A DNA stretch of 60,229 nt from Natrialba hulunbeirensis JCM 10989 (lineage in GTDB: Archaea; Halobacteriota; Halobacteria; Halobacteriales; Natrialbaceae). The notes beneath the pieces were generated by a model, which worked only from the letters and a program-made list of their open reading frames with translations, searched no databases and was not told the DNA's origin. The position numbers were made by a program, and so were the translations under genes. Below are positions 8,997-16,498 of the stretch, in pieces. The first letter of the stretch is position 1. Every line of letters starts with the position of its first letter. The stretch is taken from NCBI RefSeq assembly GCF_000337575.1, contig NZ_AOIM01000025.1, positions 1-60,229 on the forward strand. Reading direction: 5' to 3'.

Positions 8997-9017
8997 GACG
9001 CCTGCGATGCAGGCGTC
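8997..9017. promoter_or_regulatory. Perfect 9-bp inverted repeat between mrp and dmsA
   Basis: Arms GACGCCTGC and GCAGGCGTC are separated by GAT. The site lies 38-58 bases past the stop of the mrp-like gene and just upstream of the dmsA TATA-like box. It may be a terminator hairpin for mrp, an operator for the dms operon, or both. No T-run follows it on the minus strand, which speaks slightly for an operator. Confidence 0.4.
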
Positions 9018-9054
9018 GACGGCGAAAGAAGATCGATTGCGTCCCGGCTCGTCT

Positions 9055-10386
9055 CTACGCCGGGGACTCCGAGACTGCAGTCGAATCGTGATCGAACTGG
9101 AGTTCGACGAGCCAGCCGTCGCGCTCGAGGTCTACCACGTTCGCACGCGTGAGTGTCGGCGTTGCGCTGCCGAGGGAGTCCTCGAGGGTGGTGATCAACT
9201 CGTCGGGGTCGTGGCGCAGGAGAACACCGAACTCGTCGCGGAGAGCGAGTTCAGTGAGTGTCTGCTGTGCGGCGGTTTCAGCCGGTAGCCCGCGTAGATC
9301 GACGGCGTCGTCTGGTACCTGTGGTCCGTCGTCACCGGCGGCGAACGCGGCGACGGCGTCCGCGAGTTTCGCGATAGCCGCCTCACCGGGTGTCGATGGA
9401 TTGGCGAACGAACTCGTTGTCGGGTCGCGAAGCGCCGGGTCGAACGGGATCGGATCGATCGTCTCGCTTGCATCCTCCTGGATCTCGTCGGGGAGGTCGT
9501 CGCCGGTTGCGTCGAACGGTCCTGCGACTTCGCTATCTCCATCGCTATCGCTACCGTTGTCGGTGTCCTCAGGCGCGACCATGTTCGGGACGACGCCGAT
9601 CGTGTCCACGTCGTTCGCCGTGAACAGGGCACCCGTCCGCTCCGTTGCTCGTGCGCCCGCGTCAGTCGGCGTGCTGACGAGCAGTGCGCCGTCGAGTGGT
9701 GCCTGCTGGACGATTGTGTAGACGGCGTCGCCGATCCCCGGCGGCAGGTCGACGAGCAGCACGTCGCGGTCGCTCCAGGGTGCGTTTCCGAGCAGATCCT
9801 TGAGCACGTCGTGGACCATTGCGCCGCGCCAGGCGACCGGCCCGTCGTCGGCGATCAATTCCATGCTCACGACCTCGATGCCGTCTGCGACGACGGGTTC
9901 CGGCCGACCGGTCGGCGTCGTCTGTACCGGTCCCGCTGCACCGAGCAGATCCGGTACGTCGGGTGCGTAGACGTTCGCGTCGAACACCGCGACGTCGAGC
10001 CCGGATTCGTCGAGCGCCCGCGCGAGCGCGGCAGTGACGGTCGTCTTTCCGACGCCGCCTTTCGCGCTCCCGACGGCGATCAGCGAGCCAACGCCGGTAA
10101 CCGGCAGCCCGCTCTCGGGGGCGTCCGCGTCTGCCGCCTCGACGCGGACGTGTTCGACGCCGGTCGTCGCGAGGCCGGCACCGCGAAGCTGTTCGGTGAG
10201 GCGTTCGCTCAGCGTTCGGTTCAGTCGCTCGAAGGCGACGGTGAACGTGACGACGCCGTCCTCGACGCAGACGTCCTCGAGTAGTTGCTCGCTGACCGGG
10301 TCGCCGTCTGCGATCGCGACCTCTCGCGTTCGGTCGATCACCGCGGTTTTGATCTCGTCGTCTGTCGCTGGCGTCTCGTAACCCAT
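9055..10386 (-). CDS. Mrp/ApbC-type P-loop ATPase fused to DUF2249
   Basis: This is a 443-residue protein in three parts. Residues 1-95 form a DUF59/MIP18-like region. An Mrp/NBP35 ATPase domain follows, with deviant Walker A GSAKGGVGKTT (about residues 107-117) and the VDLPPG block near residue 205. A C-terminal DUF2249 domain begins at about residue 365 with DLRGLP. Mrp proteins carry and deliver Fe-S clusters. Next to an operon that needs five clusters, a maturation role is likely (inference). I see no C-x2-C pair typical of Mrp cluster binding in the ATPase part. Three separate DUF2249 genes lie at 14.3-15.4 kb, so the fusion links this ATPase to that group. Confidence 0.85.
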   Translation of the reverse strand: MGYETPATDDEIKTAVIDRTREVAIADGDPVSEQLLEDVCVEDGVVTFTVAFERLNRTLSERLTEQLRGAGLATTGVEHVRVEAADADAPESGLPVTGVGSLIAVGSAKGGVGKTTVTAALARALDESGLDVAVFDANVYAPDVPDLLGAAGPVQTTPTGRPEPVVADGIEVVSMELIADDGPVAWRGAMVHDVLKDLLGNAPWSDRDVLLVDLPPGIGDAVYTIVQQAPLDGALLVSTPTDAGARATERTGALFTANDVDTIGVVPNMVAPEDTDNGSDSDGDSEVAGPFDATGDDLPDEIQEDASETIDPIPFDPALRDPTTSSFANPSTPGEAAIAKLADAVAAFAAGDDGPQVPDDAVDLRGLPAETAAQQTLTELALRDEFGVLLRHDPDELITTLEDSLGSATPTLTRANVVDLERDGWLVELQFDHDSTAVSESPA

Positions 10387-10538
10387 AGCGAGTGCTTCGA
10401 ACCGCGTGTTCTTTTCATCTGAGGGCTGTTCTCGCGGTTTGGGAACGGTATAGCTGGAAGCACCTTCTAGTGTTGATACTACAATTCAGATAACGTAATT
10501 ACTCGCGACAACTATCGGACAACACGAGGGACACACCA

Positions 10539-10936
10539 GTGAGTAACGATGTTGTCTATCCGTCTGTCGAACTCATTCTTGACCTTCACCAGCAAATCGT
10601 TGAAAAGGGAGACAACACAGAATCAGGTGTTCGATCAGAGGATGACATTGAGTCCGCCGTTCGGTACGTTTCTGACGGGTTCTTTGGCGAAGTACCGAGT
10701 ACAATTCACGAAAAAGCTGTGCAGTTGATGCGATTTCTTGTTGCAAATTATCCTTTCGTCGATGGAACAAGCGAACTGCGCTTCGAACGGTTGTTGTCTT
10801 TTATATGATGAACGGATATACGTTCGAATACGGCGACGAGATACGCGCATTGTTACGTCGGTTCGCAATTGACGAAGCGGCGGTCGATACCGAAACAGCA
10901 GTCATCTACTTTCGAGCATGCGCTCGGCACAACTGA
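10539..10936 (+). pseudogene. Frameshifted Doc-family toxin
   Basis: From the GTG at 10539 the frame reads as a Doc (Fic-fold) toxin up to FVDG at 10766. It then leaves the family sequence and stops after a tail of unrelated residues. Reading on in another frame from 10766 gives NKRTALRTVVVFYMMNGYTF and continues to a stop at 10934-10936. One base is therefore missing inside the catalytic motif H-P-F-x-x-G-N-K-R. Independently, the motif His is Tyr (ANYPFVDG). Joined, the two parts give about 132 residues, the normal Doc length. Doc enzymes phosphorylate EF-Tu. This copy should be dead unless the gap is a sequencing error. Confidence 0.85.
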
Positions 10937-10969
10937 TAAAGGGACACGATGCATACACGAAACACAGAC

Positions 10970-11140
10970 ATGGCGTCCAGTACCAATTCTTCGGCGTCGA
11001 CTGACGACGAAGTTCGACGACTGTATGAACGATATCAGTCTGCCGAGAGCGACGAGGAACGCCACCGGATTGCACTCGAGATGGGAACGCTCGACGGTCG
11101 TCGCCACGCCGATATTTATGCCGCGCTTGAGGACGAGTGA
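10970..11140 (+). CDS. Small acidic helical protein beside the doc pseudogene
   Basis: This 56-residue protein from ATG 10970 is mostly charged and predicted helical, with core RRLYERYQSAESDEERHRI. An ATG at 10949 adds only seven residues. It begins 33 bases after the end of the broken doc gene on the same strand, the position of a toxin-antitoxin partner. I do not recognise the family. An antitoxin role is inferred from position and size alone. Confidence 0.5.
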   Translation: MASSTNSSASTDDEVRRLYERYQSAESDEERHRIALEMGTLDGRRHADIYAALEDE

Positions 11141-11243
11141 CTCTCTGCCACACGAATCTCGTGCGCACAGGCAACGACCTTTGTACCAATCCCGAACAGG
11201 TGTCCTCTGGAGTTTCTCGAATTGAGTTAGACGGTCACTTTTC

Positions 11244-11329
11244 CTATAGTAGCCACTGAAAGTCAGTGCACACCTGATCGCCAGACTGATCGGCGATCAG
11301 TGTGTAAACCGTTTCAGTTGTTACTATAG
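11244..11329. repeat. 86-bp palindromic element (CTATAG family, short copy)
   Basis: Imperfect arms of 39 and 38 bases (11244-11282 and 11292-11329) begin and end with CTATAG and enclose a 9-base loop. A longer, decayed relative with matching arms lies at 39032-39560. The size, dispersed location and conserved ends suggest a non-autonomous mobile element reduced to its termini. No clear target-site duplication is visible. It sits between the doc pseudogene region and the end of the AhbC-like gene. Confidence 0.65.
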
Positions 11330-11384
11330 TACAGACTTTCCACTACATCTCGCTCACCACAGGAAGTATCCTCTGTCGGCGGTT

Positions 11385-12593
11385 CTACTCCGCCAGCTCA
11401 ACGCCACCTGTCCCACCAGTGCGTTCCTCAGCCGTGAGATAACACTGCGGGTCGGGCGCGAAAAGGTCGTCCGTCGTCGCCAGCGCGCGCAACCGGGAGG
11501 CACCGCGACAGATCGACTGGTACTGGCAATCCGCACACCGTCCCGTTAGCCGGTCCGTCCGATTTCGGAGCGCCATCAGGAGCGGATTCGTCTCGTCCTC
11601 CCAGATCTCGCCGAACGGTCGGTCCCGAACGTTTCCGAGGCTGTACCCCTGCCAGAACTGGGTCAGATGTACGTTCCCCTCGTAATCGACGTCCGCGATC
11701 CGTTCGCCCGTCGGATCACCACCGTTTCGCGCGAGATACTCGTAGATTCGTCTCGCTCGCTCCTCGCCGAATCGTTCGCGTACGTACTCGACGAGAAACG
11801 CCGCATCAGCGTAGTTACCGACGAGTAACGTCTCGATTTCCTCGCCCTGATCGTGATACGACAGCGTCAGGTCACAGAGTCGCTCCACCGCGTTGCGTTT
11901 TGCCTGTGGCGTCAGGTCAACGTCGGCAATCTCCGCACCGCGACCACCGTAATCGAGGTGGTAGAAACAAAATCGGTCGACGCCAACGTCGGTGAGCAGG
12001 TCGACGACACCCTCGAGATCGGCGGCGTTTCGCTCCGTGATCGTGTACCTGAGGCCGGTCTTCAGCCCCACGTCCAGGCAGGCTTCGATGCCGCGAACCG
12101 CCGCGTCGAACGCGCCCTCCTGTCCGCGAAAGTCGTCGTTTCGCTCCGGCAGGCCATCCACTGAGATGCCAGCATACTGGAGTCCGGCGTCGCGAAGTTC
12201 GGCCGCCCGCTTGCGAGTGAGCAGTGTCCCGTTCGTCGAAAGCACGGGTCGGAGTCCGATCTCGGATGCGTACTGCACGAGTTCGGTCAGATCCTCTCGA
12301 ACGAGTGGCTCACCTCCGGAGAAGAGCACGACCGGCACGTCGTACGCCGCCAACTGCTCGAGGAACGCCTTCCCCTCGCCCGTGGTAAACTCGCCCGGTG
12401 CCGGCTCGGTCTCGGCGGCCGCATAGCAGTGCGAACAGTACAGATTACACCGACGCGTGACGTTCCAGACGACGACCGGACGGCGCTGGGCACTCGTCGT
12501 AATCTGGGGGGCACTCGAGTCCCCGGCGTCGTCGTAGCGCAGGCCGTCGCCAGCGGCGGAACGATTACAGAGGAGCTTGCTGAGCGAGATCAC
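11385..12593 (-). CDS. Radical SAM/SPASM protein, AhbC-like
   Basis: This 402-residue radical SAM enzyme has C49-x3-C53-x2-C56 in RRCNLYCSHC for the SAM cluster, SGGEPL, and a C-terminal SPASM-type Cys group (CADCQYQSICRGASR). The opening SLSKLLC...GDGLRY followed by RPVVVWN resembles AhbC, the didecarboxysiroheme deacetylase of the siroheme-dependent heme route used by archaea. The GTG start overlaps the stop of the Htur_1727-type gene by four bases (GTGA), so the two are co-translated. The AhbD-like gene diverges on the other side. Assignment to heme synthesis is likely, but a peptide-modifying role is possible because of the partner protein. Confidence 0.75.
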   Translation of the reverse strand: MISLSKLLCNRSAAGDGLRYDDAGDSSAPQITTSAQRRPVVVWNVTRRCNLYCSHCYAAAETEPAPGEFTTGEGKAFLEQLAAYDVPVVLFSGGEPLVREDLTELVQYASEIGLRPVLSTNGTLLTRKRAAELRDAGLQYAGISVDGLPERNDDFRGQEGAFDAAVRGIEACLDVGLKTGLRYTITERNAADLEGVVDLLTDVGVDRFCFYHLDYGGRGAEIADVDLTPQAKRNAVERLCDLTLSYHDQGEEIETLLVGNYADAAFLVEYVRERFGEERARRIYEYLARNGGDPTGERIADVDYEGNVHLTQFWQGYSLGNVRDRPFGEIWEDETNPLLMALRNRTDRLTGRCADCQYQSICRGASRLRALATTDDLFAPDPQCYLTAEERTGGTGGVELAE

Positions 12594-12919
12594 GGGTCGG
12601 TCACCTGCGGTGTGCCCTCGGTTTCCTCGTAGACGCGGGGTTCAGCGGCGTCTGTGTCGTCCTCGTCTGGGTGGTCCGCCGACAGCGGCCGTGTCGAGCG
12701 CCGTGCGACGGCTGTCGCGGGACACACCCAGAGATCCTCGGCATACCAGCCAAAGAGACGCGCAGCGTGGTCGACGGCATCGTCGGCGTCGGTGGCTGCA
12801 ACGCTGCCGACGTGTCGGAGCGGCTCGTCCTGGTCGTCACGAACGAACACTTCCCACTGCGGAACGGGTGTCTCCCGGCCCTCGCTGTCGACGGGTTTGC
12901 GGCGTGCTTTTTCGACCAT
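12590..12919 (-). CDS. rSAM-partnered protein, Htur_1727 family
   Basis: This 109-residue acidic protein has the core QWEVFVRDDQDEPLRHVGS and then AVDHAARLFGW. This is the pattern of the haloarchaeal family that always accompanies a radical SAM gene, and it recalls the PaaB fold. An ATG at 12919 is used. The frame is open to 13078, but the extra 53 residues overlap the divergent AhbD-like gene and are basic. The tail after residue 80 is acidic and variable. The protein may be a substrate-binding helper or substrate of the adjacent radical SAM enzyme; neither is shown. Confidence 0.8.
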   Translation of the reverse strand: MVEKARRKPVDSEGRETPVPQWEVFVRDDQDEPLRHVGSVAATDADDAVDHAARLFGWYAEDLWVCPATAVARRSTRPLSADHPDEDDTDAAEPRVYEETEGTPQVTDP

Positions 12920-13050
12920 TGGGTATCGTTTCCGAACGGTTTGGACGACTGGGATATATCGTTCACCACGAACACATTCGGGGGTGTTCCCGGTCGCTGA
13001 GAACAGCCTCGGATGCTTTGGCTGATCCGGGTTTTCGGGCCGACTGTTCG

Positions 13051-14295
13051 ATGTCGCCTTCGCACGCTTCGCCGCCATCTCCGACGGATCGATCGCTCGA
13101 CACTACACGTCGGCCGCTGGTTCTCATCTGGGAGCTCACGCAGGCCTGCGCGCTCGCCTGTGACCACTGCCGCGCCGATGCCCAGCCTGCGCGCCACCAC
13201 GACGAACTGACGACCGCCGAGGGGAAAGCCCTACTCGAGTCCGCTCGTGAGTTCGGGGACGGCCAGCTTGTCGTTCTCTCCGGCGGTGACCCGCTGGTTC
13301 GTGACGACGTCGACGAACTGGTCGCCCACGGCACCGACCTCGGCCTCCGGATGACGATGACGCCGAGCGGGACGCAATCGCTCACCCGCCAGCGAATCGA
13401 TACCCTGGCCGATGCGGGCCTCCGGCGTATGGCGGTCAGTCTCGACGGTGCCTCGGCCCAGACCCACGACTCGTTTCGCGGCGAATCCGGCAGCTTCGAG
13501 GCGACGATTCGTGCCATCGAGGACGCACGCGCAGCCGGCGTCCCCGTACAGGTCAACACGACCGTCTGCCAGGCTACCGCCGACGAACTGCCGGCTATCC
13601 GATCCCTGCTCCGCGATATCGGCGTTGTCATGTGGAGCGTGTTCTTTCTGGTTCCCGTCGGCCGCGGCCGGGTACTCGAGTCTCTCTCACCGACGCGGGC
13701 GGACGAAGTGATGTCGTGGCTCCAGGAGGTGAGTGAGTCGGAGCCGTTTGGTGTGAAGACGACTGAAGCGCCGCAGTACCGGCGGGTTTGTTTGCAATCT
13801 CGTGGGTCTCACGGGTCTCACGGGCCTCGCGAGTCTCGTGGTAGTGGCGTGGATACGGCGGCAGATCAGGACACGGATTCAGATTCGGATACGGATACGG
13901 ATACGAAAGCGGACATAGAGGGTACTAACCCGGCAACAGGTCTCCAGCGCCGCGGCGGCATCGTCGCGGGTGACGGCTTTGCGTTCGTGAGCCACACTGG
14001 TGAGGTGTACCCCTCTGGGTTCCTACCGAAATCGGCGGGCTCAGTCCGCGATCGATCGCTTACGGAACTGTACCGGGACTCGGATCTGTTCACCTCGCTT
14101 CGTGATCGTGATCAACTCTCGGGCAAGTGTGGTTCGTGTCCCTACCGGGCTGTCTGCGGTGGTAGTCGCTCGCGCGCGTACGCTCATTCTGGTGATCCAC
14201 TGGCGAGTGACCCGCTCTGTCCGTACGTGCCTGCAGACTACGACGGCGAGTTGCCGTGGGACGACCCCGACGCGATTCCGACGCCGTTATCGTAG
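13051..14295 (+). CDS. Radical SAM/SPASM protein, AhbD-like (heme synthase-type)
   Basis: This is a 414-residue enzyme with C33-x3-C37-x2-C40 (QACALACDHC), SGGDPL, and a C-terminal SPASM-like group CGSCPYRAVCGGSRSRAY. It belongs to the radical SAM branch that includes AhbD, which decarboxylates Fe-coproporphyrin III to heme b. The frame extends upstream to 12577, but that part overlaps the Htur_1727 gene and lacks family features, so ATG 13051 is chosen. A low-complexity insertion of about 45 residues (Ser/Gly/His then Asp/Ser/Thr repeats, DNA 13800-13920) interrupts the domain before the SPASM part. It is transcribed divergently from its presumed partners. Confidence 0.75.
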   Translation: MSPSHASPPSPTDRSLDTTRRPLVLIWELTQACALACDHCRADAQPARHHDELTTAEGKALLESAREFGDGQLVVLSGGDPLVRDDVDELVAHGTDLGLRMTMTPSGTQSLTRQRIDTLADAGLRRMAVSLDGASAQTHDSFRGESGSFEATIRAIEDARAAGVPVQVNTTVCQATADELPAIRSLLRDIGVVMWSVFFLVPVGRGRVLESLSPTRADEVMSWLQEVSESEPFGVKTTEAPQYRRVCLQSRGSHGSHGPRESRGSGVDTAADQDTDSDSDTDTDTKADIEGTNPATGLQRRGGIVAGDGFAFVSHTGEVYPSGFLPKSAGSVRDRSLTELYRDSDLFTSLRDRDQLSGKCGSCPYRAVCGGSRSRAYAHSGDPLASDPLCPYVPADYDGELPWDDPDAIPTPLS

Positions 14296-14336
14296 CTTCC
14301 TGTTCGGTATCGGTTTCAGCAAAAAATGAGTGCCGG

Positions 14337-14612
14337 CTACGGCGACGGTCGCCAGATGACGGTTGCGATCTCGTTCGCCTGTTCGACAGTTTTGTAGACG
14401 TAGCCGCGGTCCTCGAGCTTCGGATAGAGGAACTGCGGTGCGCGGTCGTTTCGCTGGACCAGTACCGCCTCGTCGTCAAGCGACGCCAACTGTTCGAGCG
14501 TTCGCTGTAGTGGTCCGGGCGGCCCGAGTGATCGAACGTCGAGTTCCGCTCGTGGCCGATCCGTCGGTGCGTCAGTTTGTTCGAGGAGTGACTGTGTGGA
14601 TGCCATCTGCAA
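14337..14612 (-). CDS. DUF2249 protein 1
   Basis: This protein of 91 residues has the DUF2249 pattern. A strand LDVRSLGPPG is followed by a helix, then a strand ending in the conserved turn RAPQFLYPKLEDRGY and a closing I-W-R-P strand. An internal ATG at 14606 is equally possible as start. DUF2249 is a TusA-like small fold often found near denitrification and heme genes in haloarchaea, with no proven biochemical role. It is convergent with the AhbD-like gene and the first of three such genes in a row. Confidence 0.75.
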   Translation of the reverse strand: MQMASTQSLLEQTDAPTDRPRAELDVRSLGPPGPLQRTLEQLASLDDEAVLVQRNDRAPQFLYPKLEDRGYVYKTVEQANEIATVIWRPSP

Positions 14613-14723
14613 CGATCGAACTCGATTCCGTGGTGGGTCTGGGTCGACACGGTGGTCAGCTCGCCGTGCTGTCCCGTCTATCCCGCAGGTTGTGGGGTCT
14701 GTGGGTGCTAGTGTCCAGTCTGG

Positions 14724-14972
14724 TTAGTCGTCCGCCTCTGTCGTTGCCCGCTTGGGAAACTCCGCGACGAACTTCTCGTCGGCAGCGCGTTCGACAGCGT
14801 AGCTGTCGGCGTCGAACGCCGACACCTCCGCCTGAAACTCGTAGAACAGAGGTTTCGGCTCGTGATCGTTGATGATCGTCAGCGTCTCACCCGGCTCGAG
14901 TGCCTCGAACGCGTCGTGAATCTTCGGATGGCGATCGACCGGTGGGATCGAACGGACGTCCAGTGTCGTCAT
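14724..14972 (-). CDS. DUF2249 protein 2
   Basis: This is an 82-residue protein starting MTTLDVRSIPPVDRHPKI, with the family turn GETLTIINDHEPKPLFY. That His-x-Pro-x-x-Leu motif is shared with the other two copies only in part, so this copy is closest to the DUF2249 consensus. Length and start are well defined. Its place in the run of three and the fourth copy fused to the Mrp-like ATPase suggest related but non-identical roles, perhaps as metal or sulfur carriers (inference). Confidence 0.8.
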   Translation of the reverse strand: MTTLDVRSIPPVDRHPKIHDAFEALEPGETLTIINDHEPKPLFYEFQAEVSAFDADSYAVERAADEKFVAEFPKRATTEADD

Positions 14973-15179
14973 ACACGGTACTCTCGGCCCGTCAGCCGTA
15001 TGGCAGTTGAGGCGAATATGTTCGACTCCAACTCAGGCACCGGATCGCACTCATTCGACGACTCGATACCGCCAGTCGGCCCACGTCGTCGTAGCCGGCG
15101 GTAAGGGTGACAAACGGACGTAACGTCAAAACGAACGCAACGTCAACAGAGTCGTCTCCGTCAGCCATCCATCGCTACA

Positions 15180-15410
15180 CTACTCTTCTGCGTGTTCGAT
15201 CCGAATCTCCCACCGTTCGCTTGTCTGTGTCGTCTCGTACGTGAACCCGCGCTGCTCGAGTACCCCGTACAACGGCTCGGGCTCGAAACTAGTGAGCAAC
15301 AACAGCGTCTCCGAGCGATCGAGGGACTCGAGTGCGGCCATGATATCGCCGAATGGTTCGCCGTCGATTTCGCGGACGTCGAGTACGTGTTCACTGTCAG
15401 TGGCGGTCAT
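15180..15410 (-). CDS. DUF2249 protein 3
   Basis: This 76-residue protein from ATG 15410 has the family pattern VLDVREIDGEPF, a helix, then TLLLLTSFEPEPLYGVLE and a closing strand. The frame is open back to 15473, but the extra residues are Thr-rich and not part of the domain. It is the furthest member of the three-gene run. The intergenic stretch to the next gene (15411-15692) shows no further gene. Confidence 0.75.
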   Translation of the reverse strand: MTATDSEHVLDVREIDGEPFGDIMAALESLDRSETLLLLTSFEPEPLYGVLEQRGFTYETTQTSERWEIRIEHAEE

Positions 15411-15692
15411 AGTGAGAGCGACGTAGTCGTGACCGGTAGTGGTTGTCCCGATCATATTCCTCGATGTACTCATACCTGTCTCATCCTCCGGTTTGTATTC
15501 ATACCCACACCCCTCTCAGACTCACATTCGATCCATACCGAGACTGGACCGGGAACCCGTTCAACGACGCTCGATCTGCCCAATTGTGCCCAATTGATCT
15601 GTGTTGTCCATTGACCGTGTCATGAATACCCACCATATAGTGGCTGTTAGTTCGTGGTGGTTGGGCGTGTCTTTTCCAGTAGGGATCAACTG

Positions 15693-15920
15693 ATGCCAGA
15701 CAACGACACTCTCTCACAGCCAGAATCAATGGCACACCGACAACAGACGGCTTCGTTACGACCGCAGTTCGTGTTCACCTGCGATGCATGTCACCACCAG
15801 ATCGAGATCGACGAGTCTGTCGCAACAGCGATCATGAGACACGGCTGTCCGATCTGTGGCTCCGGAGCGACTGCAGCGTGTCTGCGTCGCGCTGCGGATA
15901 CACCGCCGCCAGACCACTAA
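15693..15920 (+). CDS. Small Zn-ribbon protein 1
   Basis: This 75-residue protein carries FTCDACHH and CPICGS about 25 residues apart, two C-x2-C knuckles of a zinc ribbon. A close paralogue lies at 17418-17573 with the same spacing. The ATG at 15693 gives a Gln/Ser-rich lead of about 30 residues before the ribbon. Its stop overlaps the stop of the convergent PNPOx-like gene by four bases. Function is unknown; a protein-binding or regulatory role is typical for such single ribbons in haloarchaea. Confidence 0.75.
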   Translation: MPDNDTLSQPESMAHRQQTASLRPQFVFTCDACHHQIEIDESVATAIMRHGCPICGSGATAACLRRAADTPPPDH

Positions 15921-16375
15921 TCGTCGCGTTTGATTTCGGTTCGGCGGCCGCTCAGGTCCGCCGGCTCGAACTCGTAGAGCTGGATGTTGAGGTCTGGCTT
16001 CGATTGCCCCCAGATCTCGAACAGCGGCCGCTTCGCCCTGCCATACTGTTCGATATGTGCTGCCGTAAGATCTTCGGGGTCGATTTCGTCGATCGTTCCG
16101 ACAGCGACGACGCTCTGATACGTCTGTCCCTCGTCGGCTTCCTCGTAAACGACGAGGCGGACGCGTGGTGACGACTCGAGGAACTGTCGTTTTTCGCTTT
16201 CGGGTGTCGATACGAGTCGCATATAGAACGTTGCGCTTTCGGTGTCGTAGCCGTACGAAATCGGGATCGCGTACGGCGTTCCCGAGTCAGCGAGCGCGAG
16301 CACGCCTGTTTCGTGACGGCTGAGAAAGGCATCGATCTCTGCCTCCGTCATTTCGGTTTCCTCGGCGAGTGCCAT
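15917..16375 (-). CDS. PNPOx-like flavin/heme-binding split-barrel protein
   Basis: This protein of 152 residues has the pyridoxamine-phosphate-oxidase-like fold. An opening acidic helix is followed by GVLALADSGTPYAIPISYGYD, then FYMRLVSTPESEK, RVRLVVYEEA and the closing strand NIQLYEFEPADLSGR. Members bind FMN, F420 or heme and reduce or store varied substrates. The substrate cannot be told from sequence. It lies in the block of heme-related and anaerobic genes and next to the second NarO-like regulator on the same strand, which hints at a redox or heme-handling role. Confidence 0.75.
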   Translation of the reverse strand: MALAEETEMTEAEIDAFLSRHETGVLALADSGTPYAIPISYGYDTESATFYMRLVSTPESEKRQFLESSPRVRLVVYEEADEGQTYQSVVAVGTIDEIDPEDLTAAHIEQYGRAKRPLFEIWGQSKPDLNIQLYEFEPADLSGRRTEIKRDD

Positions 16376-16498
16376 AGTCGTACGCTGAGAGATGTGTGTG
16401 CGACAGTAAACCAGTTCCGTTCCAGTTTCCGATTCTGTTCCCGTTCCGGTTTCCGGTCGTTACGGTGGTGTATCGGTGCGAGACGCCAGCACAGCGAC

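Noticed and set aside
9007..9288. Plus-strand frame beginning in the mrp-dmsA gap
   Set aside because: Most of it lies antisense to the DUF2249 domain of the Mrp-like gene; composition and start are not convincing.
10399..10445. Possible inverted repeat CGAACCGCG...CGCGGTTTG before the Mrp-like gene
   Set aside because: The arms are short, imperfect and far apart, so this is weak evidence in G+C-rich DNA.
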